A stretch of 30,296 nucleotides of DNA, taken from NCBI GenBank assembly GCA_965371665.1, contig CBDUZI010000030.1, forward strand, positions 1 through 30,296, in the 5' to 3' direction. Position numbers and translations under genes: made by a program. Below, in pieces: positions 7,848 to 15,500 of this stretch. The notes beneath the pieces were generated by a model. It made no database searches. It saw only the letters and a list, made by a program, of their open reading frames with translations, and was not told where the DNA came from. The DNA is from JAUVAV01 sp965371665. Lineage in GTDB: Bacteria; Oederibacteriota; JAAXVQ01; JAUVAV01. Every line of letters starts with the position of its first letter. Position 1 is the stretch's first letter.

Positions 7848-8872
7848 TCACTCTCCAGCCGCTGCAATCGGGCTTCCAACTCCCTGACCTTTTTTCTCAA
7901 TTCCGGCAGCCGGGCAATTTCACCCACTTGGCGCATAGCCTTGGAATGCGGCTGGGCGGGATATCCTGAGACAAACTCGCCGACCTTAACATTGTTCATT
8001 ACCCCGGACTTCCCTCCCATTATCGCGCCATCCCCAATTTCAAGGTGACCGCCGATCCCGGTTTGTCCGCCGACCATAACATGTCTGCCCAGTCGGGTAC
8101 TTCCGCTGATTCCGCTTTGTCCGGCCATAACGGTATCCGGTCCAATAACGACGTTATGCGCGATCATGATAAGGTTATCCAGCTTGCTGCCCCGGCCGAT
8201 GCGGGTTTCGCCCAGGGCCGCGCGGTCAATGGTAACATTGGCGCCGATTTCAACATCATCCTCGATGACTACTGTTCCGATCTGGGGTATTTTAATATAG
8301 CTCTCTCCGTCCGGCAAAAATCCGAAACCATCCGCGCCTACCACTGCCCCGGGATGTATAATCACCCTGTCGCCTAAACTAACCCTCTCTCTCAGGACTA
8401 CTCCGGGAAATATTTGGCAATCCCTGCCGATAACCGTATTTTCACCCACAAAGACCTGGGCGGCTAATTTGGTTCCTTCACCCAATTTCGCACCGGCTCC
8501 CACCACGCAAAAGGGACCGACTGCTACGTTCTTGCCTACTTTTGCTTCCGGGTCTACTATGGCCTGGTTATGAATTCCCGGTCCGGGCCAGGGTAGGGCC
8601 GGCGCAAAAACATCAACAATTTTAATAAAATCCCGATAAGGCTGCCGGCTCACCAACCGCGGCCGGTCATATGAAATATCCGGTGAGATAACCACAGCCC
8701 CGGCTTGCGTGGCTTCCAGTTGACGGAGTAATTTTTTTTCTGCCAGAAAACTGATAGCTTCCGGACCAGCCGAGTTCAGTGATTTGACACCGGAAATTAC
8801 AATATCCGGCGCACCATGCAGTTCGGCTCCGGTTAATTCCGCCAATTCTTTCAGAGTTTTTTGGACACTCAT
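7844..8872 (-). CDS. lpxD: UDP-3-O-acylglucosamine N-acyltransferase LpxD
   Basis: A 342-residue LpxD, the N-acyltransferase of the third lipid A step. The N-terminal uridine-binding domain (1-100) has SLNSAGPEAISFLAEKK. It is followed by left-handed beta-helix hexapeptides (about 105-305) with VGADGFGF (178-185) and IDRAALGETRIG, then the catalytic IAHN (H239, the same number as in E. coli). A short C-terminal coiled helix (PELRKKVRELEARLQRLE) is typical of the family. ATG at 8872 has AAGG about 10 nt upstream. The stop overlaps the lpxC-fabZ ATG (ATGA). It is separated from ompH by 556 bases of repeats, so it may need its own promoter, but I could not identify a clean one. Confidence 0.96.
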   Translation of the reverse strand: MSVQKTLKELAELTGAELHGAPDIVISGVKSLNSAGPEAISFLAEKKLLRQLEATQAGAVVISPDISYDRPRLVSRQPYRDFIKIVDVFAPALPWPGPGIHNQAIVDPEAKVGKNVAVGPFCVVGAGAKLGEGTKLAAQVFVGENTVIGRDCQIFPGVVLRERVSLGDRVIIHPGAVVGADGFGFLPDGESYIKIPQIGTVVIEDDVEIGANVTIDRAALGETRIGRGSKLDNLIMIAHNVVIGPDTVMAGQSGISGSTRLGRHVMVGGQTGIGGHLEIGDGAIMGGKSGVMNNVKVGEFVSGYPAQPHSKAMRQVGEIARLPELRKKVRELEARLQRLESE

Positions 8873-8994
8873 CAGCGTGTGACCTTAATTTTTTAATCAT
8901 TACAATTACAATATAAAAATGACACCATAAAATAGTTTTTGTGAAATTTCTATAGTTTTGCCATTCCGGCCAAAGCGAGGAATCTCTAAAACAC

Positions 8995-9031
8995 CTGGGA
9001 GTCTGAGCATACTGATTGCTCAAGCTCCTAG
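8995..9031. repeat. Minimal family A element (two terminal repeats, no core)
   Basis: A 37-bp near-palindrome made of CTGGGAGTCTGAGCA, eight central bases, and TGCTCAAGCTCCTAG. These are the two terminal repeats of family A with nothing between them, so this is a core-less version of the elements at 4712-4922 and 9229-9387. Its terminal CTAG (9028-9031) is also the first four bases of the next element. Confidence 0.7.
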
Positions 9032-9232
9032 TGTAGTGTAACAGTAACGGCTTTACAATGATTGACTTTGTTGTATCTCCAGCGTTTTTTAATATTTACT
9101 TTTTTTGGCGTCATTCCGGCATGATTGTAGCCGGAATCCAGGAATTTGTTCTTTAAAAAGTTTTTTTCTGGACCCCGGCTACAATCACGCCGGGGTGACG
9201 TCTGTAAAGATATTACTGTTACACTACACTAG
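9028..9232. repeat. MITE-like element, family B
   Basis: The terminal inverted repeats are CTAGTGTAGTGTAACAGTAA at 9028-9047 and its near-perfect complement at 9212-9231. Inside are two hairpins, CATTCCGGC...GCCGGAATCCAG and CTGGACCCCGGC...GCCGGGGTGAC, which can also pair with each other. It shares a CTAG with the element on each side. It lies in the 556-base gap between ompH and lpxD, which holds only repeats and AT-rich sequence. Confidence 0.75.
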
Positions 9233-9387
9233 GAGCCTGAGCATTTAGTCTGATAATCGGTTGTTTTGCCGTCATATCGGCGAAAGCCGGTATCCAGCGG
9301 CATTGTTTTTAAAGCTTTTTCTGGATTCCCGATAAGAGCATTCGGGAATGACAACCTAAAAAACCGACTAAATGCTCAGACTCCTAG
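9229..9387. repeat. MITE-like element, family A (complete)
   Basis: Ends are CTAGGAGCCTGAGCATTTAG and CTAAATGCTCAGACTCCTAG, nearly perfect inverted repeats. The core is GTCATATCGGC...GCCGGTATCCAG, a spacer, then CTGGATTCCCGATAAGAGC and CATTCGGGAATGAC. It is the empty-site version for the 26-bp module found at 4840-4865. It begins on the CTAG that ends element B. Confidence 0.8.
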
Positions 9388-9428
9388 TACTTTAATTATA
9401 ATGAACTATTAATATATTACTTAATTTT

Positions 9429-9941
9429 TTACTTCTTCTTAGCGTTCAGGCGGTCCAGAACTTTGTAAGTAACGTCCTCACCGTTGCAATACAAGGCGAT
9501 TTCTTTTTCCAGGACCAGATCAATTTTTTTCGACTTGGCGACTTCCGCCACACTCCTGCGAATATCTTCCAAAACGTCTTCCATCAAAGACTTCTGTTTT
9601 CTCATAAGCATACTCTGGGTTTCGCGGTAATCTTCGCGCAAAATATCCTGTTTGTCCTGGAATTTCTTCTCCAATTTCTGGTATTTTTTTTCAGACACGA
9701 TGCCTTTTTGACGGACCAGGTTTTTCTGCATTTTTTCGAGTTCTTCATTGGATTTTTTTAGTTTGTCTTTCTTCTCTTCCATTTCCTTTTCCAGACGCGT
9801 CTGAGCTTCCTTGGTCTTTTCATACTCCTTAACCACTTTGGCCGTGTCAATCACTGCTATTTTGGCAGCCGAGGCCAAAGAAACCATAACGGCCCCGGTT
9901 AAAAATGCTACGCCGACAAACATCATTACAAATCTTTTCAT
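9429..9941 (-). CDS. OmpH/Skp family periplasmic chaperone
   Basis: A 170-residue OmpH/Skp-like protein that binds unfolded outer-membrane proteins in the periplasm and hands them to BamA. The signal peptide is clear: MKRFVMMFVGVAFLTGAVMVSLASA, with cleavage likely before AKIAVID. The mature N-terminus KIAVIDTAKVVKEYE is the family hallmark. Next comes a long lysine- and glutamate-rich coiled coil (about 40-125) forming the tentacle helices, and a closing VAEVAKSKKIDLVLEKE strand-helix. It starts 28 nt after bamA with a strong AGGAGGAG site 6 nt from ATG, and is surely co-transcribed with bamA. Length matches E. coli Skp (161). Confidence 0.92.
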   Translation of the reverse strand: MKRFVMMFVGVAFLTGAVMVSLASAAKIAVIDTAKVVKEYEKTKEAQTRLEKEMEEKKDKLKKSNEELEKMQKNLVRQKGIVSEKKYQKLEKKFQDKQDILREDYRETQSMLMRKQKSLMEDVLEDIRRSVAEVAKSKKIDLVLEKEIALYCNGEDVTYKVLDRLNAKKK

Positions 9942-9968
9942 TGAAATCTCCTCCTAATTTTAGTTTGT

Positions 9969-12290
9969 TTAAAAAATATTCCCGATATTGAAATGAAACC
10001 ACAGTTTCTCCTCCCGGTCAGGCGGGCCGGGGTCCAGGGGATATCCGAAATCAAAACGGATCAACATAACCGTGCCGGGTATGGTCAGGCGCATGCCCAC
10101 ACCTACTCCCTTATACAGCGAAGGATAATCAAAAAATTCAGCGACATTTTCCCAGGTATTTCCGGCATCGAAGAAAGCTACTCCCTTGAGCGGACCTATA
10201 ATGGGATAATGCAGTTCAATATTAGCTACCAATTCAGCCAGGCCGCCGCCGCCGGTATATTTCCGTCCGAAAATCCCTTCTTCGTATCCTCGGACCGTAT
10301 CTGTACCCCCTACCCGAAACCTTTCGTCCGGAGGAACATCCGTGAGCCCGGTTACGCCGAATCCGAACGGATTAGCATACCCCAACTCGCCGTGAAAGGC
10401 CAGTACAAAGTTCCAAATAAGCGGCAGAAAATAGCTGCTGTCCAGCATATATTTCATGTAATTATAATCCCCGCCCAGGAAGGCCCCGGCAAACTCTACG
10501 CTCAAGCGCTGGTATGTTCCCCGGGTAGCGTTAAAAATGTTATCACGCGTGTCATACGAAAGCGTTGGCGTTATTGAACTGGTATCCTTCCGTCCGATCG
10601 GTATACCTGTTGTGCCCACATCCGTATATTCATCACTCTCCAATTTATATGTCAAATAGCCTTTCCACCGCTCGTTAAAACGCCGGCCCAGACGTATATC
10701 TCCTCCCTGGGATAACAGGTTGTAGTCCTGGCCGCCATACCCCTTCTTTTTATTGCTGTTCCAGACATCTACGCCGAATGATACGGGAGAATCAAAAAGC
10801 CAGGGTTCGGTAAAAGACATCTGCCAACTCTGACGCTTGCTGCCCAGCTCCCATTGCAGACTTACGGCTTGCCCATTGCCGAAAAGATTGGCCTCGGTTA
10901 ATTGCAAATAACCCATCAAGTTGTCAACCGAGGAATAACCGGCACCCAGGCTGATGGTTCCGGTATGACGTTCTTCCACCTCGAAAACCAGAACTTGCTC
11001 GGCCGGCGTACTTCCCGGCTCAGTCGTAACCTTCACGTCCTGGAAAAAACCCAGATTCATCATCTTCTCCCGGGAACGCTGGATTTTCCGGGAGTCAAAA
11101 GCTTCGCCGGGTTGTATATTCAATTCCCGGCGGATAACTTTGTCTTTGGTCGTAGTATTGCCCCGAATATTAATTTTCTCCACTCGGGCAATTGTACTCT
11201 CCCTTATCCTTATCGTGATATCAACTATTCCGGCATCATCCCGGTATTCCATTTCCGGAGATATATCAGAAAAAATATATCCCTTTTCCGAATATGCCAT
11301 ACGGATGGTATGCATATCCTTTTCAAAAGCCAGGCGATCCATGATCGCTCCGGGTTTAAGTTTCATGCGGCTTAAGAGCTCTTCCTCAGAAAATATTATA
11401 TTTCCCTTGTAAGTAAGTTTACCCAGACAATATTGAGCTCCCTCTTCAACCCGCAGATGAATGGTCATTTCCTTGGTTTCCCGGTTTACGGATAAAGCTT
11501 GTTCCGTGATCAGTCGGCGGTGCAAATCAATATCCTGCAGGCCGTATCCAAAAATCGCGGCTTTAAGATATCCTTCCCGGGCATAGCCCAGCAAGATTTT
11601 CTTCAGATCATTTATAAAAATTTCTTCCTTGTAAGTGCCCCCGATAAACCAGCCGGCCGTCTTGGTTTCCATAAAGCCCTTGACTTTTCCTTCGGAAAAA
11701 GCCTGGTTCCCGGAAATCTTAATGTTAACAACCTTTACTTTCATGCCTTCCTGGATTTTAAAAATCAGGTTTACCTGCCGGCCTTGCCGCTCCGAAACCG
11801 GCGTTGCTTCCGCCTGGTAGTACTCCTTTTCCCGGTAGAAATCCACTATCTTTCTGGCGGCGGTATCGGTTTCAAATTCGTCATAAGCAACGCCCGTCTT
11901 CAATCCCGATTTTTCCAGCAGTTCTTTTTCCTTTAAGGCCAGATTGCCCTCAAACCCAATTTTGCTAAGCAACGGTTTTTCTTCTACTTGAATTAGCAGA
12001 CGAAGCGAGCCGTCGGAAACCGGTGCCAGGGAAAACTTGATATCTTCAAATTTTCCGGTCTTCCACAACTCGTGGAAATCCCGGTTCAAAACCATCCGGA
12101 CATCCTGCAGCCGGTCCCCGGTTTTAATTTTCAACCAGGAAAGTATATCGCTGCCGGCCACGGAGCGATTGCCTTCCACTTTTATTTCCGAGATGATTTT
12201 CGAATCAAGCTCCCGGGCCCCGGCCGAACTTACCAAGAGGCAGGAGAGCGCCGTGCCTATCAAAATCGATTTTATAAATTTATAATTCAA
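9969..12290 (-). CDS. bamA: Outer membrane assembly factor BamA
   Basis: The central Omp85 insertase for beta-barrel proteins. The N-terminal half contains repeated POTRA domains (for example ISEIKVEGNRSVAGSDILSW and the later VEKINIRGNTTTKDKVIRRE). The C-terminal half is the 16-strand barrel with the lid-loop signature VRGYEEGIFG, and the last residue is phenylalanine (FHFNIGNIF), the beta-signal. The frame extends upstream to a TTG at 12350, but that codon lies in the -35 box of a promoter. TTG at 12290 has AGGGAG 9 nt upstream and yields a textbook signal peptide (MNYKFIKSILIGTALSC, then LLVSSAGA), so I chose it (773 residues). It follows tamB, separated by a repeat, and precedes ompH. Confidence 0.95.
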   Translation of the reverse strand: MNYKFIKSILIGTALSCLLVSSAGARELDSKIISEIKVEGNRSVAGSDILSWLKIKTGDRLQDVRMVLNRDFHELWKTGKFEDIKFSLAPVSDGSLRLLIQVEEKPLLSKIGFEGNLALKEKELLEKSGLKTGVAYDEFETDTAARKIVDFYREKEYYQAEATPVSERQGRQVNLIFKIQEGMKVKVVNIKISGNQAFSEGKVKGFMETKTAGWFIGGTYKEEIFINDLKKILLGYAREGYLKAAIFGYGLQDIDLHRRLITEQALSVNRETKEMTIHLRVEEGAQYCLGKLTYKGNIIFSEEELLSRMKLKPGAIMDRLAFEKDMHTIRMAYSEKGYIFSDISPEMEYRDDAGIVDITIRIRESTIARVEKINIRGNTTTKDKVIRRELNIQPGEAFDSRKIQRSREKMMNLGFFQDVKVTTEPGSTPAEQVLVFEVEERHTGTISLGAGYSSVDNLMGYLQLTEANLFGNGQAVSLQWELGSKRQSWQMSFTEPWLFDSPVSFGVDVWNSNKKKGYGGQDYNLLSQGGDIRLGRRFNERWKGYLTYKLESDEYTDVGTTGIPIGRKDTSSITPTLSYDTRDNIFNATRGTYQRLSVEFAGAFLGGDYNYMKYMLDSSYFLPLIWNFVLAFHGELGYANPFGFGVTGLTDVPPDERFRVGGTDTVRGYEEGIFGRKYTGGGGLAELVANIELHYPIIGPLKGVAFFDAGNTWENVAEFFDYPSLYKGVGVGMRLTIPGTVMLIRFDFGYPLDPGPPDREEKLWFHFNIGNIF

Positions 12291-12321
12291 AGACTTTATC
12301 TCCCTTAGAAAAATTCTTGAA

Positions 12322-12350
12322 ATTTTATCAAATGCTTGACTTACCGTCAA
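12322..12350 (-). promoter_or_regulatory. sigma-70 promoter for bamA-ompH
   Basis: Minus strand TTGACG (12350-12345), exactly 17 nt, TAAAAT (12327-12322). Both boxes are five of six matches. Predicted start near 12315, about 25 nt before the TTG start of bamA. The promoter overlaps the longest possible bamA reading frame and so excludes that upstream start. Confidence 0.75.
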
Positions 12351-12375
12351 GATAATAGGGGACGCCTGGGTAACA

Positions 12376-12577
12376 AGTATTTGTTGCGGAAAGAGGTTTT
12401 TCTAAAAAGGTTGTCATACCCGAATGATTTTATCCCTGGACTAAACCATCCAGGACAGGCGGGTATCCAGTGACTTTTAGGCCTTTGAAAATCAAATCCG
12501 CTGGATTCCGGCTAAAACCATGCCGGAATGACATAACTCCGGTAATAAGAAAAAGCTTTCCACCGCAAGCACAAACT
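12376..12577. repeat. MITE-like element, family C, with 26-bp insert
   Basis: Terminal repeats AGTATTTGTTGCGGAAAG (12376-12393) and, at the right, CTTTCC..CCGCAAGCACAAACT ending at 12577. The core hairpins GTCATACCCG...CGGGTATCCAG and CTGGATTCCGGC...GCCGGAATGAC match those of family A. The first hairpin loop holds the 26-bp module at 12434-12459. The right edge overlaps the tamB stop codon (12576-12578). Confidence 0.75.
12434..12459. repeat. 26-bp hairpin module (filled site, reverse orientation)
   Basis: A 26-bp segment (CCCTGGACTAAACC then ATCCAGGACAGG) interrupts the sequence GATTTTAT / CGGG. The repeat at 29591-29652 reads GATTTTATCGGGG without it. Its complement matches the copy at 4840-4865 at 25 of 26 positions, and both sit at the same point of the hairpin. 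Confidence 0.75.
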
Positions 12578-15500
12578 AGTCCATTTTTCCCGGCGTGGGC
12601 GTCATTCGCGCCGCTATGTTATTCCGGCCTTTTTTTTCCTCCTCCGGAGACCAGCTTTTAAATTCCGTTCGTCCCTCTATCCCCAGGAAAAGCTCCTGAC
12701 CGGAATCCACGTCGAAGTTCTTGTAAATTTTTATTTTCCGGGAAGTGTCCAGGTGATATTCCAGTCCGACCAGGGATTGCCATGATAAAGAACCCGGTTC
12801 TCCCTCGAGTTCCTTCAGAATACCCCGGTAATTCAAGAATAAATCATCGGTTAAATATTTTCCCACGTCGATCTGGGTATTCATAAGCAGACTGGTTCCC
12901 GTTACCTCCGTCCCCCCCTCAGCCGCGGCCGGGCCGGTGTTGCTATCGCCTTCCATTATGGAATCCGTTAGCTTTTGGACACCACCCAGACGAATATCGA
13001 TCACGTCGAGGGGCGTTATTTTTTTGATTTCTTTTTCTATCTGGCGCCCCAGGAGCTTTCCGGCCCATCTTCCCAACACTGGAGGAATATCTTTCAAGCC
13101 GGCTCCGCCCGACCGGATTTTCCGGTCAACCTCTTCCCCTGACCAACTGGAAAAATCTTCGCCCAGCGTCAACAAAGAAACTATCTGGCCCTTGGTCATT
13201 TCCGGATCCGATTTAAATTCGGCGGTTAAGGCTCCGATTTCCCCGCGCACTTTCAGATAAATTGTGGCGTCCCGCCGGCGCCCTTCGTCTCTGATCTGAA
13301 CATCACGGATAACGGTTTTGGCCAGACCCTGCAGGCGTGGTTTTTCGCGTCCCTGAAGAACAACCCATGTTTTTTCGTTGGGATCCAGATTAAAATCGGT
13401 ATCCAAATATGAAAATGATCCTTTGGTTATCTCCACCTGGCCTTCTCCGGAAAAATCATGCTTGCCGCCGTTTAAAACCACTGAATTATCAGGCGCAATT
13501 TGCGCCCGCACCACGTCATTATAGAACCAGAAGTTCCGGCGGCTGATAATCTTAAGCTTATCATAACGGGTCGCAGCGCCGTCTATTTTCCTGGCATATT
13601 CGGTTAGCGCCCGGGGAGGATACGTAAATTGGCCGTTAGCCAATTCCATGCTTCCGCCGATAACCGGCTCTTCCAGGGTTCCGCGCAGCCAGGCGCGCAT
13701 CTTCACGTCAGCGGACACGAATTCATACTCGCTCGTGGCATCCAAGCTTAGGTGTTCTTCTCCCGAATCCAGTATGAGGTTGAGTTGATGGGGTTGCAGG
13801 CGCCGGAAAATGCAGGCCCAAGGGGCCGAAGAGCCGGCCTTGACTTTCAAAATTCCTTCTCCGAGCCGTCCTTCCAACCGCTGGATAAACATTTTATTAT
13901 CTTCAAACTTCAGGCCGGCATAAATATTTTTTACCTCCGGAGCATACAGCCGGGGCGCGATCATGCCGTTCACTATCCCGGCCCGGCCGGAGAGACTGGG
14001 ATATTCCATAGTTCCCCGGAGCTTCAGTTCCAAGCTGCTTTTCCCTCCCGCCGAGGCGATATGTGGGACAAAAACCAGATAGGATAAATCCCCTTCCGGC
14101 ATGGACAGGCGGACATCCATTTCCATTCCCTTCATTCTTTCCGCTGCGGCATCGTCCTGAGGCACAGGAATTTTCCCGGTTAAAAACATGGTATATTTCC
14201 CGTAACGCCGGAGCACGGCTGCTCCTTCCGGCCCCCGGAAATGCAGCCAATCACGGTCTAATACGAGATCGCCGTAGAACACGTCAAAGGGCAAGCCGAT
14301 CACGCTGCCATTCTCGATCTTGGGTTTGATCCGGATATGGGGTATATGCTGCGAGTCGGTATAATGCACGCTGCCGTTCGCAATTCCGGTCCAGGGCTGG
14401 GGCCAGCCCAGGCAGCGGGCAATCATATCCGCCGGGACGTCATGTGCTTTCACCAGAAAATCCGATGTTCCCTCGCCGTCGATCCTTCCGGCGGCATTGA
14501 TACATTCATAGTTATGCCGGGCGTCCGCGATGGTTAAACGCTTAAAAATCACGACTCCGCCGGGCGGAAGACTTAAATCTCCCACAATGGGAAAAGGACA
14601 ATCCGGCGGCGTACGTATTTCCAGATTTTCTCCCCGGTATCGAACCCGGGCCCGAAAATCCCCAAAAACATATTTTTCCAAACCGAAATCCGGACTGGCA
14701 ATTTCCAACTGCAGGTCATGTACTGGTTTTAAGCCCAGAGTACCCTTTAATTTAAATTCTCCGTGAAAGCGCTTTAAAAAAAAATGGAAATTTTCAGCTT
14801 TCAAATCCAGATTAAGCGCGTGCCGTCCGTCCGGCATAAAATGCAAGGCCCCGGCCGATACCTGCAGGCTGCCGAGCGGCTGCCGGCCTTCCAACTTTAT
14901 TATTTTTACGGCTTTATCATTCGCTTCCCAAGCGGTTTTTAATTGTTTAAAATGCCAATAGCCTAATTTGAAATTCAAAAAATCCAGTTCGCCGGATAAT
15001 GCCTTCAGCCGGCCGGCCTGTCCCTGGAAATCAACCCGGCCGGAGAACGTCCCTTGCGGAGCATTTTCCGGTTCAGTTAACAGCGCTAAATCAAAAACCG
15101 TCGCGGGCCGCATATCCCGCATTTCTATATGACCGCTATAGGCGCCAAGTTTACCGGTCTGGGAAAACAAAGTGTTGAATTCGCACCGAATTTCACTCTG
15201 CCGGGCATTCAAATGGGCTTTGCCGTTGAGCTGCCGGCGGTTTAGAAGCAGTTGTACGCTCCCGGAAAGAGGTTCACAGAGGGCTTCTTTTCCCGGTACT
15301 ATCAGCGCCCGCACAGCGTCCAGGTCGGAATTTTCCAGCATCAGCTGAAAAACCCCACCCAACTCTGATCCGAAGTTGAATTCTCCGGAACCGGACAGGG
15401 ATGGGCCCCATTGCAACCGCTTCAGATTTATTTTTTTTCCAGCCAGGACTAATTCACCTTCCGCTGAAGGTAAAACCTTTCCGTCAACCTCTAAATGATC

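Noticed and set aside
9395..9423. Perfect TATAAT on the minus strand just after ompH, as a promoter for lpxD
   Set aside because: The spaced -35 is poor (TTAAGT), the region is simply AT-rich, and three inverted-repeat elements lie between it and lpxD.
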